Shown here in pieces: positions 8,557 to 18,120 of a stretch of DNA of 64,000 nucleotides. Source of the DNA: Pedobacter psychrodurus (GTDB lineage: Bacteria; Bacteroidota; Bacteroidia; Sphingobacteriales; Sphingobacteriaceae). The stretch is from positions 62,001 to 126,000 of the forward strand of contig NZ_SJSO01000011.1 of NCBI RefSeq assembly GCF_004331735.1, given 5' to 3'. Below the pieces are notes generated by a model. It had not been told where the DNA came from and did not search any database. It was given only the letters and a program-made list of their open reading frames with translations. Position numbers and translations under genes: made by a program. The stretch's first letter is position 1; each line of letters begins with the position of its first letter.

Positions 8557-9720
8557 TTAATGTTGAATAATAGCGGTTTGGTTATTTAAAATTTCGGCAG
8601 CTTGTTTTAAAATATTCGCATCAATTTCATGAACTTCCTCTCCACTACCCAGGCCCGTAAGCAAAGTAATGGTGAGTTCGCCACCAAGATGCTCCCTAAA
8701 TTCTTCCAGCCCCTGCAAAATTGGGCTATTACCTTCGGTAACCTGTAACAAGGGATGTGTTAATTCGAAACCAAGTTGCTGGATCAGAGTGATTACCCTT
8801 TGTGCATCATCGGCACTAATCCTGCCCGATAAGTTGGAATATACGGCATCTAAAGCAATACCCATGGCAACAGCCTCGCCATGCCTCACTTCAAAATTGG
8901 TCAGGTATTCGAGTTTATGGGCACTCCAATGACCAAAATCCAATGGGCGGGCCGAACCGTTTTCGAAAGGATCGGCACTGCGGATATGCTCCAGATGGAG
9001 TTTTGCGCATTTCCAGATCTGGTAGTTCATGGCTGTGATATCTCGTTGTGCAAGTGCAGTAGCATTCGCTTCTAACCATTCAAAAAATTCACGGTCTTTA
9101 ATCAGTGCCACCTTAATCGCTTCGGCAATACCTGAACGCCAATCGCGATCGGATAAAGTGCTTAAAAATACTTCATCGTTAAAAACAGCAACTGGAGGTG
9201 AAAAAGTGCCTAAAAAGTTCTTTTTATTGAAATAATTAATTCCGTTTTTTACCCCGACGCCCGAATCATTTTGCGAAAGTACGGTACTCGGAATCCTGAT
9301 ATGTTTGATACCGCGGTGCGCGACCGTAGCCGCATAGCCCACCATATCGAGTACAGCGCCACCACCAATGGCCGCAACAAACGAATGCCTGTCGATACCA
9401 TGAATATTGATGGCTTCCAATACCTGATCAAAATATTTAGTGTCGTTTTTAACCTGTTCTCCTCCAGGGATGATCAGAAGATCCTGAACTAACTGCGTTT
9501 GAGGGTATTTTGCAAAGTATGCTTTAATCTGGTTATTAAGCTCTTTGTGTGCATTTGCTACCCCCTCATCTATTACAAATAAGATCTTCTTTACTGCAAC
9601 AGCCGGATTTAGGTTAACTAAAAAACTGTTCAACAGTTCGTTTTCAGGCAAAAAGAGTGATGAGGTAAAGAAAACATTATAATTATATTGTACCGTGAAG
9701 GATTGATGTAAATGTTCCAT
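8557..9720 (-). CDS. eboD: EboD, 3-dehydroquinate-synthase-like sugar phosphate cyclase
   Basis: 387 residues. The NAD-binding motif GGGAVLDMVGYAA and the segment PSTVLSQNDSGVGVKNGIN mark the 3-dehydroquinate synthase fold. The metal-site region contains E-H-I-R-S-A-D and LDFGHWSAHKLE with RHGEAVAMGI. It differs from housekeeping AroB and belongs with the ebo-linked cyclase branch, whose members resemble 2-epi-5-epi-valiolone-type synthases. Product unknown; a cyclised sugar phosphate used by the other Ebo enzymes is plausible. It lies in the tight ebo operon, 28 bp after eboC. Confidence 0.88.
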   Translation of the reverse strand: MEHLHQSFTVQYNYNVFFTSSLFLPENELLNSFLVNLNPAVAVKKILFVIDEGVANAHKELNNQIKAYFAKYPQTQLVQDLLIIPGGEQVKNDTKYFDQVLEAINIHGIDRHSFVAAIGGGAVLDMVGYAATVAHRGIKHIRIPSTVLSQNDSGVGVKNGINYFNKKNFLGTFSPPVAVFNDEVFLSTLSDRDWRSGIAEAIKVALIKDREFFEWLEANATALAQRDITAMNYQIWKCAKLHLEHIRSADPFENGSARPLDFGHWSAHKLEYLTNFEVRHGEAVAMGIALDAVYSNLSGRISADDAQRVITLIQQLGFELTHPLLQVTEGNSPILQGLEEFREHLGGELTITLLTGLGSGEEVHEIDANILKQAAEILNNQTAIIQH

Positions 9721-9747
9721 ATCAATTTGGTAATGTGTGTTTGATGG

Positions 9748-10632
9748 TTAAGTAACGGCGAATAATTTAGAGAGCCACATGGATAATGGCAATAAAGCTG
9801 CAATTATAAAAGCCAAAATCAAGGCATCGAAAGTTACGGCCCAGGCCGCATCCATCAAAATAAGTGAAATTACACCAGCTTTTACTGCCCCGCCGATATT
9901 TTTACCGATGGGCTGCTTTATTGCTTTTAAAAGTGGCCTGAAAATCATAAAGGTAAAAGGAACCAGAAACAATAGCGACCACAGCAACCTATCGTTTACA
10001 AAAGCAAAATAAGCAATCGCGCAGATCACAATTGTATATAAAAAAGCTGCGATGTATAAGTTTTTAGCATGACCTCCGTGAACTTCACCTCGGCTGGTCA
10101 TGGTGATGGAGAAAATATAAACTACAGGAATAATGGCCAAATAATAATGGCTGCAAAGCATTTCTGGCAAAATACTCAAACCCAGCAGCAAGTTAAACCC
10201 TCGGCATAAGCCCATATTCAATGGTCCGAAAAAAGAATGGTGTTTACCAAATTTATTATAAAGCAAAGCGAAAACGGCCACCAAAAGGGCCAATAATCCC
10301 GATGTTAAACTATTTAGCGCCGCCAAAGCAATTCCGGCAAAGAGCAACAGACTTCCTAAAATGGTTGCATTTTGTAAACTGATCAAACCACTCGGAATGG
10401 CCCGCTCCGGACGTTCTATTTTATCCAGATCGGCATCAAAAACATCGTTATAAACGATTCCTCCTCCATATAAACAGGCTGTTGATGTAGCCAAAAATAC
10501 AATCGATAACCATGGAATGGAAAATCCACTGCTTAAAACGCCAGAAATGGCAATTCCCGCTAAAATATCGGCTACTGAAGTAACAATATTGGCAGGGCGC
10601 ATCATGCGCAGGTAGACAATTATTTTTTTCAA
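9748..10632 (-). CDS. eboC: EboC, UbiA-like prenyltransferase family protein
   Basis: 294 residues with about eight membrane segments. The first aspartate-rich motif NDVFDADLDKIERPERAIPSG is the UbiA-type Mg-diphosphate site (NDxxDxxxD), followed by YNKFGKHH. Ebo UbiA homologues are proposed to attach a lipid carrier to the precursor so that it can cross or sit at the membrane. It starts 4 bp after the end of eboB. The aromatic or sugar acceptor and the prenyl donor are not predictable from sequence. Confidence 0.88.
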   Translation of the reverse strand: MKKIIVYLRMMRPANIVTSVADILAGIAISGVLSSGFSIPWLSIVFLATSTACLYGGGIVYNDVFDADLDKIERPERAIPSGLISLQNATILGSLLLFAGIALAALNSLTSGLLALLVAVFALLYNKFGKHHSFFGPLNMGLCRGFNLLLGLSILPEMLCSHYYLAIIPVVYIFSITMTSRGEVHGGHAKNLYIAAFLYTIVICAIAYFAFVNDRLLWSLLFLVPFTFMIFRPLLKAIKQPIGKNIGGAVKAGVISLILMDAAWAVTFDALILAFIIAALLPLSMWLSKLFAVT

Positions 10633-10636
10633 TACT

Positions 10637-11623
10637 CTAGCTGATGATTATAGACGATTTATCTGTTCTTGGCTGCTGTCCGCCACGCAAAATGGTGTTA
10701 CCTTCAAATTTTTCAGTGAGGTCTACATTTTTTTGCGCATTGAAATCGGCTTCATCAATTTGTCCGCTCTGTGCAAATGCAGTAATCGCATTGCGGTAAG
10801 TAACCAGTTCAATATCCTGATCGCTTAAACCACGCATTTTCATTAAAGCAGCGGTTTTTGGTACCGCCAAAGGATCGCTGATGCCCCAATCGGCAGCAGA
10901 ATTTACCATAATACGCTCTGGGCCATATTGTTTTACAATTTCTACCATGCGCTCGTTACCCATCTTGGTAAACGGATAAATGGTAAAAGCAGCCCAAAAG
11001 CCTCTATCCAATACCTCTTTTACAGTCTCTTCGTTATTGTGATCAATAATTATACTATACGGATCAAGGCCGTGCTCCAAAGCAATATCCATACTGCGTT
11101 GTGTACCTTTTTTCTTATCGCGGTGTGGCGTATGCACCTGTACAGGCAAGCCTGCTTCTTTAGCAAGCTGAAGTTGTAATCTGTAATATTTTTCTTCAGC
11201 TGCAGTCTGGTCATCAAAACCGATTTCCCCTATTCCCACTACACCTTCTTTATAAATAAACAAAGGCAATATTTCCATTACCTGTTCTGCCAGGCTTTCG
11301 TTATTGGCCTCCCTCGAGTTTAAGCCAATGGTGCAATAATGTTTAATGCCAAACTGCGAAGAACGGAAACGCTCCCAACCAATCAGACTACTATAGTAAT
11401 CTCTAAAGCTATCCAATCCGGTACGCGGCTGCCCCAGCCAAAATGCAGGTTCTATCAAAGCAACAACTCCCGCATCAGCCATCGCCTGGTAATCGTCTGT
11501 TGTTCTCGATGTCATGTGAACATGTGGGTCGAAGAATTTCATTCCCTTTACAGCACTGATATCGAACGCTTCAGGCTCCCCCATCAATGCTTTATCTCTT
11601 TCAATTGAACTACTGCAACACAT
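10637..11623 (-). CDS. eboB: EboB, TatD-family metal-dependent hydrolase
   Basis: 328 residues of the amidohydrolase/TatD superfamily. The metal ligands are visible: DPHVHM near residue 33 (HxH), GEIGFDD for the bridging Glu, VQVHTPHRD and IIDHNNEE. The late Asp is in NSAADWG. The protein may begin at ATG 11623 or at an internal Met 13 codons in. It sits 27 bp after eboA and 4 bp before eboC. It is typical of ebo clusters rather than of DNA-repair TatD; substrate unknown. Confidence 0.85.
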   Translation of the reverse strand: MCCSSSIERDKALMGEPEAFDISAVKGMKFFDPHVHMTSRTTDDYQAMADAGVVALIEPAFWLGQPRTGLDSFRDYYSSLIGWERFRSSQFGIKHYCTIGLNSREANNESLAEQVMEILPLFIYKEGVVGIGEIGFDDQTAAEEKYYRLQLQLAKEAGLPVQVHTPHRDKKKGTQRSMDIALEHGLDPYSIIIDHNNEETVKEVLDRGFWAAFTIYPFTKMGNERMVEIVKQYGPERIMVNSAADWGISDPLAVPKTAALMKMRGLSDQDIELVTYRNAITAFAQSGQIDEADFNAQKNVDLTEKFEGNTILRGGQQPRTDKSSIIIS

Positions 11624-11649
11624 ATATTTCTGTTTTGAATTTCTAATGG

Positions 11650-12507
11650 TTAAAATGAATCCCAGTTTAAGTTCCCTGCTGAGCGGGCCAACTTAAGTTC
11701 AGGAAAAGTGTTAATATAATCTTTTGCCGGTTGATAATCGGACTGAGAAACAGCAAGTGCAATGGCGCGTTGTTCAATCTGGTCGTAATGCTGCAAACCA
11801 ACTTTAAGATGCTCAAAAATTTCTGCATTGATAAATTTACCAACCAAACGCCAAAGCTGTGGGTGTACCTTTCGTCCGGCAGCCCAGCGTTCTTTTGCAT
11901 AATCGATCAAAGTTAAGGCAAGTTCCAGGTTGGCTCGTTTATCTAAACCAACGATGAGCTTGATATTTTTTTCGGTAAAAAAAGCTTTTAGCACCAATTG
12001 GTTCCAGGCGGCGGCATCTAAATTTTCTGAAGGATAAGGATTGTTTTCTATAATCGCTTCCAAAACGGACCCGATATTGCTCCTGATCCCTTCAGCACAA
12101 CGTTTTACCCAAATTTCAGGATGAGCTAAAAATGGCAATGCCGAATACAAGGCCACCGCCTCATTCATTTCTGCGGAAAGAAATAAGCGCTCAACGGTTG
12201 CGTAAAGTTTCTCCCGATCTTCTGAATTTAAAGTGTTTAACAGCCAAACGCGGCAAAGCCTATCGATGGTCCAGTTACTGATATAGCTGATCCCAGCCTC
12301 TTCCAATAAAACCTTTTGATCATTGTTAAGTTGAATAATCGATTTCCCTGTTTTACGCGGCACCATCACAAATGCCTGACTAATCTTATTGCTTTGATCA
12401 GCCGATTCTATTATACTCTCCAACCAGTTCTGGCTATCTGCACTTACATTGCTTTTTACAATAGATAATAAAGCTTTCTGGATAGCCATCGTATCATCAC
12501 GTTTCAT
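11650..12507 (-). CDS. eboA: EboA domain protein
   Basis: 285 residues, almost all alpha-helical, with the EboA signatures RLCRVWLL, ERLFLSAEMNEAVALYSALP, IIENNPYPSE and ERWAAGRKVHPQLWRLVG. No enzyme motif or membrane segment is seen. It is the first enzyme-set gene after the TMEM220-like gene (20-bp gap). In known clusters EboA is required for the pathway but its molecular role is unresolved. Recognition rests on the C-terminal motif and on the order with eboB-F. Confidence 0.85.
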   Translation of the reverse strand: MKRDDTMAIQKALLSIVKSNVSADSQNWLESIIESADQSNKISQAFVMVPRKTGKSIIQLNNDQKVLLEEAGISYISNWTIDRLCRVWLLNTLNSEDREKLYATVERLFLSAEMNEAVALYSALPFLAHPEIWVKRCAEGIRSNIGSVLEAIIENNPYPSENLDAAAWNQLVLKAFFTEKNIKLIVGLDKRANLELALTLIDYAKERWAAGRKVHPQLWRLVGKFINAEIFEHLKVGLQHYDQIEQRAIALAVSQSDYQPAKDYINTFPELKLARSAGNLNWDSF

Positions 12508-12526
12508 AAAGTATCTGGTTAATCAA

Positions 12527-12907
12527 TTAGCTGGTGATACCCGCCGAAACAAAATAATTGATTAACAATGCCCCTGCAATAATCAATAGGCCAAAAAACT
12601 CCCTGGTTTGTTCGATATAAGGTTTTGTTGCCTGCATACTTTCAACCAGACTTGGTCGCTTATATTTCATCATCCAATCTCGTACACCATCTTTAGCAAA
12701 GAACAGGATAACAGCATAAATTAAATAGAAAGCAGTTAAAAACAGATAAGCGAAAGGGTAAATTTTACCTGCAGCAGCCAATCCGCAGCAAATTGCAGCG
12801 CTTAAGTAGATAGACACCCAAAGAAAAGCATCGTTATCATTTAAATTTACATAGGCAAAGCCTAAAAACGAGATGCAAAAAATAATGTTGAGAATAATTA
12901 AAAGCAT
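12527..12907 (-). CDS. TMEM220-like small membrane protein
   Basis: 126 residues with four hydrophobic stretches. The segment LGFAYVNLNDNDAFLWVSIYL near the first helix is the signature of the transmembrane family 220 (FAYVQLNDPD.xxW). It heads the ebo operon, 20 bp before eboA and about 60 bp after a TAACTTTG promoter box, so it is probably a membrane component of the same system. No function is established for the family. Confidence 0.75.
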   Translation of the reverse strand: MLLIILNIIFCISFLGFAYVNLNDNDAFLWVSIYLSAAICCGLAAAGKIYPFAYLFLTAFYLIYAVILFFAKDGVRDWMMKYKRPSLVESMQATKPYIEQTREFFGLLIIAGALLINYFVSAGITS

Positions 12908-12966
12908 TTTAAATTATTTGGTTTAAAACAAGGTAAATCGATTTCCCGATTCTTTTCATTAAAAAA

Positions 12967-12974
12967 CAAAGTTA
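12967..12974 (-). promoter_or_regulatory. Candidate -7 promoter box of the ebo operon
   Basis: On the minus strand this reads TAACTTTG, matching the Bacteroidota -7 consensus TAnnTTTG, about 60 bp upstream of the first gene of the ebo operon. The matching -33 TTTG is not clear, so the call is tentative. Confidence 0.45.
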
Positions 12975-13074
12975 TTTAAACTGAATGCTTTTTTTGCTTA
13001 AAATATGTAAATTATATACTGCAATTTAATAATTAAATACCGAAACCTTTTTAATCTACCTATGTTGTATAGCC

Positions 13075-13581
13075 ATGGAGAACATGGTAGAACTTATTAT
13101 CCCCGCAGCCAGAAAAGGCGAAATCGAGGTATTAAAGGAACTGATTCGTAGGGGTGTGAATATCAATCATCAGGATGAAAAAGGATATACTCCTTTAATT
13201 ATTGCCTGCTATAATAATCAACTGGAAGCAGCAAAACTTTTAATTGAAGCAGGAGCTGGCCTTAATGCTGCCGATTATGGCGGAAATACAGCCTTGATGG
13301 GGGTATCATTTAAAGGTTATGTAGCTATTGCTAAATTACTGATCGAAAGTGGTGCAGCACTTAATCTCCAGCATGGGAATGGTGGCACTGCACTCATGTT
13401 TGCAGCCATGTTTGGCCGAAATGATGTACTACAAATCCTTTTGGAGAGCGGTGCTGATGCCGGAATTGTAGATGTTAAAGGTCAAAATGCTTTAGATCTT
13501 GCAGCATTACAGGGCAATGAAACGGGCGTTGAACTGTTGCAGAAGTATAGTGCATCAGCTAATCTTTCAAAAGCCCATTAA
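13075..13581 (+). CDS. Ankyrin-repeat protein
   Basis: 168 residues forming about five ankyrin repeats, with consensus pieces such as GYTPLIIACYNNQLEAAKLLIEAGA, GNTALMGVSFKGY and GQNALDLAALQGN. There is no signal peptide, so a cytoplasmic protein-binding scaffold is likely. It converges with a catalase block and its last 23 bp overlap the end of the 202-residue gene on the other strand. In pseudomonads an ankyrin protein (AnkB) beside a catalase gene is needed for full catalase activity, which suggests but does not prove a similar role here. Confidence 0.85.
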   Translation: MENMVELIIPAARKGEIEVLKELIRRGVNINHQDEKGYTPLIIACYNNQLEAAKLLIEAGAGLNAADYGGNTALMGVSFKGYVAIAKLLIESGAALNLQHGNGGTALMFAAMFGRNDVLQILLESGADAGIVDVKGQNALDLAALQGNETGVELLQKYSASANLSKAH

Positions 13582-14167
13582 CCAGATTTTTCCATTGAGG
13601 ATATGAAAGACCAAGTTTAGCCGCAAGCCCCACCATAAAGTTCCTGCTTTTATCATAAAAACTGCCATCACTAGTATTGGGGATTTCATTGCGCCCATGT
13701 TCTTCGGCAGAAACACAAAGCCCAATACGTTTGATCATAAAAGTTGAAGTAGCTTCACTTTTGAAAAAATGTGCTATCTCATCTGTTTTAGAAACGGGAT
13801 GTGCGCAAGGCCTCACCGTCATCGAAAGTAGCTGTGTTTTTTCATCATTAACCTGTACAATATCTTCAATGCTAACCCAATCATAACCCATCCCAATGTG
13901 GGTACCAGGGCCAGGAATATCAATGCGAATATAATCATTTACGGCTGCCTTTCTTTCTGCACGGACACCACGAGAATCTATTAACTGAAAAGCAGATATT
14001 CCGGCGTAATTACCCCAATCGTTTACCGAGAGCAGCCTTAAACATGCAGATTCAAAAAGCGCTAAAGCTTCCGACTCGGTATTAACCTTGCGTTTTTCTA
14101 CGGCATCCATCTGGCTGCCCGAATGTTGCGCAGGTACAGTATCTAAAAAATCATTTTTTTCTTCCAT
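13559..14167 (-). CDS. Hypothetical protein downstream of catalase
   Basis: 202 residues, no family recognised. It is soluble, with no signal peptide or membrane segment; the middle (about 60-130) alternates short strands such as YIRIDIPGPG and WVSIEDIVQV and looks like a compact mixed fold. It ends FMVGLAAKLGLSYPQWKNLVNGLL. It is the third gene of the DUF892-katE run (57 bp after katE) and overlaps the end of the convergent ankyrin gene by 23 bp, so a link with peroxide defence is inferred from position only. Confidence 0.6.
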   Translation of the reverse strand: MEEKNDFLDTVPAQHSGSQMDAVEKRKVNTESEALALFESACLRLLSVNDWGNYAGISAFQLIDSRGVRAERKAAVNDYIRIDIPGPGTHIGMGYDWVSIEDIVQVNDEKTQLLSMTVRPCAHPVSKTDEIAHFFKSEATSTFMIKRIGLCVSAEEHGRNEIPNTSDGSFYDKSRNFMVGLAAKLGLSYPQWKNLVNGLLKD

Positions 14168-14223
14168 GTTATTTCAGATAAAAGTGAAAGCTTTTTTAGG
14201 GCTTTCACTTATTAACTATTGTA

Positions 14224-16416
14224 TTATGCAGGTATTTTCCTGGGATTTTCACGTTCCCAGAAACGGTGCATGGCAATCATTTTCACAAAAGTATCGGTTA
14301 GCAAATTAACATCTGCAGAAACAATAACACCTTCTCGCAATACTGTTTCTTCTGTATATTCTGCAGTAAGTTTTTTAAAGAAATAGGTAGATTCTAATAC
14401 TTGAAGGGCACCTTCATCAGCCGCAATTGCCTTGCAGTGCTTAAAGGCTTCATTTAAAAAGTGGATGGCATTGGCTTCGGCCTCTAATGTTGCTACCGAG
14501 TTTACTCCGCCAGGAACATAAACAGCATCGTAAAGAACCGATGCGGCTGTAAGAAAACTTTCATCAACCGTAATCTTTTTATCACCTTTTGAAATGATTT
14601 CGCCCAATTTTGGCGCAATAATATGCACCACTGCACCTTCGGCAACCAATGTGTCTTTTACTTTACTTAGCGATTTCTCCTCTACCCCGTCAGCGGCTAA
14701 AATGGCAATTTTTCTGGTTTTTATGGTATCTTTTATCGTTCCCGCCATGCTAAGGGCATCCGATTTTGCCAAACTGCTTTCTGGGTTGGTAGAAGCATAA
14801 TCAGCCCTTTCCCCGTCAGCCGGAATACTGTTATTCAATTCTGCCAATGGAATTTCCGGAATGTGTAATCCCAATGCATAAGCTACTTCTGTAGCCAGGC
14901 CTTTATCAATTTGAGCAAGTACGGCAAGCATACGCTCACGGATTTCGATGGCTTTAACCTTCCCCAGTTCAAAGCTTAAGGCATCAATAATATGGTTCTT
15001 TTCCGGATCGCTCTGCGAGTTAAAAAATAAGCGTGCCTGAGAAAAGTGATCAAAGAAGCTTCTGCTCCTGGCCCTGATTTTTTTAGCATCAATACGCTCA
15101 TTATAACTGACAAAACCACCATCTGCTACTTTGGCCTGCTGAGGGTCGTTCGCTGCAATAGCATTGGGTCCGTAGCTGGTTTTTCCTCTGTTAATGGTTT
15201 GGCGCATGTGTCCATCGCGCTGGTTATTATGTACAGGAACAACTGGCCTGTTAATCGGTATTTCATGAAAATTAGGTCCACCCAAACGGATCAGCTGCGT
15301 ATCTGTATAAGAAAATAACCTGCCCTGCAATAATGGATCGTTGGTAAAATCGATTCCGGGTACTACATGCCCCACATGAAAAGCCACTTGTTCAGTTTCA
15401 GCAAAAAAGTTATCGGGGTTTCTGTTGAGTATCATTTTACCAATCCGTTGCACAGGAACCAATTCTTCGGGGATCAGTTTAGTTGGATCCAGAAGATCGA
15501 ATTCGAACTTAAATTCATCCGATTCGGGAACAATCTGCACACCCAGCTCCCATTCTGGGAAAGCCCCTGCTTCAATCGCATCCCAAAGGTCGCGACGGTG
15601 AAAATCGGGATCTTTGCCCGAAATGTTCTGTGCTTCGTCCCATGCCACCGAATGCACGCCCAAAAGCGGCTTCCAATGAAACTTTACAAAACTGGCAACC
15701 CCCTTGGCATTCACAAACCTAAAGGTGTGCACACCAAATCCTTCCATCATTCGGTAGCTTCTCGGTAATGCACGATCGCTCATAGCCCACATAATCATGT
15801 GCGATGATTCTGGCATCTGGGAAATAAAATCCCAAAAAGTATCGTGCGCCGATGCCGCCTGAGGCATTTCATTGTCGGGCTCGGGTTTTACCGCATGCAC
15901 TAAATCGGGAAATTTAACTGCATCTTGAATAAAAAACACAGGCATGTTATTGCCAACAAGATCAAAATTTCCCTCCTGGGTATAAAATTTTACGGCAAAA
16001 CCACGTACATCCCGCGCCAGATCACTAGAGCCACGAGAACCTGCAACTGTAGAAAAGCGGACAAAAACAGGGGTTTCTGCACCAGGATCGCATAAAAATG
16101 CAGCCCTGGTAAGCTCCGACATGTCTTCATAAACTTTAAACACACCATGTGCAGCGGAACCACGTGCATGAACAATACGTTCAGGAATACGTTCATGATC
16201 GAAATGGGTAATCTTTTCCCTTAGGATAAAATCCTCCAATAGTGTTGCTCCCCTTTCTCCTGCTTTAAGAGAGTTCTGGTCATCGTTAATTCGAAGACCA
16301 TGATTGGTCGTCAAAAATTCGCCAGTCGAATCGGCAACAAAAGATTCCAGTTTAGTCGTTTTATCATTTTCCTGCTGAGCAGGTATACTTTTCTTTTCAG
16401 GTGTTTTCTTAGCCAT
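14224..16416 (-). CDS. katE: Large-subunit monofunctional catalase (HPII type)
   Basis: 730 residues from MAKKTPEKK at 16416, which has AAAGGG upstream; a longer frame reaches 16473 but would overlap the preceding gene. Catalytic His is in VHARGSAAHG (about 84), the distal Asn in FDLVGNNMPVFF, and the haem-ligand Tyr in RLFSYTDTQ (about 366). Residues about 570-730 form the extra GATase1/DJ-1-like domain (ILAADGVEEKSLS, VYVPGGVNS) found only in large catalases. It decomposes hydrogen peroxide in the cytoplasm and is encoded directly after a DUF892 ferritin-like gene. Confidence 0.93.
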   Translation of the reverse strand: MAKKTPEKKSIPAQQENDKTTKLESFVADSTGEFLTTNHGLRINDDQNSLKAGERGATLLEDFILREKITHFDHERIPERIVHARGSAAHGVFKVYEDMSELTRAAFLCDPGAETPVFVRFSTVAGSRGSSDLARDVRGFAVKFYTQEGNFDLVGNNMPVFFIQDAVKFPDLVHAVKPEPDNEMPQAASAHDTFWDFISQMPESSHMIMWAMSDRALPRSYRMMEGFGVHTFRFVNAKGVASFVKFHWKPLLGVHSVAWDEAQNISGKDPDFHRRDLWDAIEAGAFPEWELGVQIVPESDEFKFEFDLLDPTKLIPEELVPVQRIGKMILNRNPDNFFAETEQVAFHVGHVVPGIDFTNDPLLQGRLFSYTDTQLIRLGGPNFHEIPINRPVVPVHNNQRDGHMRQTINRGKTSYGPNAIAANDPQQAKVADGGFVSYNERIDAKKIRARSRSFFDHFSQARLFFNSQSDPEKNHIIDALSFELGKVKAIEIRERMLAVLAQIDKGLATEVAYALGLHIPEIPLAELNNSIPADGERADYASTNPESSLAKSDALSMAGTIKDTIKTRKIAILAADGVEEKSLSKVKDTLVAEGAVVHIIAPKLGEIISKGDKKITVDESFLTAASVLYDAVYVPGGVNSVATLEAEANAIHFLNEAFKHCKAIAADEGALQVLESTYFFKKLTAEYTEETVLREGVIVSADVNLLTDTFVKMIAMHRFWERENPRKIPA

Positions 16417-16429
16417 AATTAATTTCCCT

Positions 16430-16984
16430 TTAAGCCTCTTTGGCAGCTTTATAATTAATTTCGTTCTCAGCAATATCGGTTAGTTTGCTATCGGCCAGTT
16501 TTTCTTCAGCAAGCGTTTGTTCCAGAATATCAGCAATATCCGTTAGGCCCAAACTGGTAGCCAACCGATGTAAACCACCATAGCTGGCAATTTCATAATG
16601 TTCTACCTTTTGCGAGGCCAGAATAATTCCAACATCTCGAGTTGAAGTTCCAGGCGCTGTTTCTTCTACAATCCCCTCGGCTTCTTTAGTCAATCCTTCC
16701 ATTGCATCGCATTTCTTTGCAATAGCCTTTTCTCCCAAAAGTTCAAAAACCTGCTCAAGCCTGGAAACATGTCCCTTGGTCTCTGCAAGATGCGATTCGA
16801 TGGCATTTTTTAACTCCGGAGCTGTAGCAGCCGAAATCATTTTTGGGAGCGATTTAACCAAATGGTTTTCTGCCCAATATAAATCTGCTATCGAATCTTT
16901 GAAGAGCGCATTTAAAGCTGGAGATTCTCCCGATGTGGTTTTTGTAGCGAATTTAGGATCGCTGCCAGTTTCTTTTGTTTTCAT
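16430..16984 (-). CDS. DUF892 (YciE/YciF) ferritin-like stress protein
   Basis: 184 residues, four-helix bundle. Motifs LFKDSIADLYWAENHLVKSLPKM, SHLAETKGHVSRLEQVF and SQKVEHYEIASYGGLHRLA carry the Glu and His ligands of the DUF892 di-iron site. The family is linked to general stress and osmotic or oxidative responses. It ends 13 bp before the catalase start, so the two are almost certainly one transcript and act together in peroxide or iron handling. Confidence 0.88.
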   Translation of the reverse strand: MKTKETGSDPKFATKTTSGESPALNALFKDSIADLYWAENHLVKSLPKMISAATAPELKNAIESHLAETKGHVSRLEQVFELLGEKAIAKKCDAMEGLTKEAEGIVEETAPGTSTRDVGIILASQKVEHYEIASYGGLHRLATSLGLTDIADILEQTLAEEKLADSKLTDIAENEINYKAAKEA

Positions 16985-17181
16985 AGATAAGGATTATATG
17001 TTCTGTAGTGATCATACAACCCTAGTTTTTGCCAATAGGTTTTGATTATTTTACTAAAAAGCGAAGAAAATTAATGCGAATAAGAGATAGATGCGAAAAT
17101 TAAGATTCGACTTAATAAATTGATGACTCACACAGGTTTAGCTTATAGATGAGACCTTTACACGTTTTACACTTTCGGAAT

Positions 17182-18048
17182 TTAACAGTCGAAAACAAGG
17201 CTTAAAATATTCGATAATACCGGATTATGATCATCGGCCCGCCAATTGATCAATATATCGGTTTTAAAAGGCAGTGGGATAAACCGCAACCCAGGACTTT
17301 GGTGATGCATATAAGAATCGGGCAGAATGGCTATTCCCAATCCTTTCCGCACGAGTGCAATAATTGTTGATCCAAACTCTGAATGCAGGAATACATCCGG
17401 AACTAAATCATAAGATTTGAAAAGTGCCTGAATAATCTCGCTATAGCTACTACCCTCATCCTTAGTGGGTAGGATAAATTTTTGCGCGCTAAGGCTTTCC
17501 TTAGATAAATCTTCGAAGCTTTTGAAAGCATGATCTAATGGAACCACCAAAGCCAGGTGATCGGAATATATTTTTTTCGATTTAATGCCTTGCTCGCTGG
17601 TAATATCCCTGGTAATGGCCAGATCAATCTTATAATTTTTTAGAAAATCAAGCTGATTTTCATATAAAACCTGCACCAATTTAATTTGAAGCTGTGGAAA
17701 TGCCTGCGTAATCTTCGCCAAAATATCGGGCATGATAGAAGCTGATATGGAATCGGGATGTGCAATGGTAATTGTTCCGCGTTCGCCTAAATGGATCTGC
17801 TTGGCAAACTGATGGATATACTCAAGTTCATTTAGCTCTACTTCCCACTTTTCTTTTAAAAATTTCCCCGCTGGAGTGAGCTTCACATTACGTTTATTAC
17901 GCTCAAAGAGCTGCAAACCCAATTCATTTTCGAGCGACTGAATCTGGCGACTAAGGGCAGATTGCGTGATATTTACCTTTTCTGCCGTTTTCCAATAATG
18001 AAGCTGTTCTGACAGGGCCAGAAAATACTTGATTCGCTGAAGATCCAT
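17182..18048 (-). CDS. LysR-family transcriptional regulator
   Basis: 288 residues. The N-terminal winged helix (about 1-60) has YFLALSEQLHYWKTAEKVNITQSALSRQI, the LysR signature. The rest is a two-lobe effector-binding domain of the periplasmic-binding-protein fold (RGTITIAHPDS onward). It diverges from a GNAT acetyltransferase and an EamA exporter with only 72 bp between starts, so control of that pair is likely. The effector is unknown. Confidence 0.9.
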   Translation of the reverse strand: MDLQRIKYFLALSEQLHYWKTAEKVNITQSALSRQIQSLENELGLQLFERNKRNVKLTPAGKFLKEKWEVELNELEYIHQFAKQIHLGERGTITIAHPDSISASIMPDILAKITQAFPQLQIKLVQVLYENQLDFLKNYKIDLAITRDITSEQGIKSKKIYSDHLALVVPLDHAFKSFEDLSKESLSAQKFILPTKDEGSSYSEIIQALFKSYDLVPDVFLHSEFGSTIIALVRKGLGIAILPDSYMHHQSPGLRFIPLPFKTDILINWRADDHNPVLSNILSLVFDC

Positions 18049-18120
18049 TAATGCAAAATACGCATTAATAAATGAAAAAATAGCATTTTATCACATTTAA
18101 AGAGTTGCTACATTCGTGCC

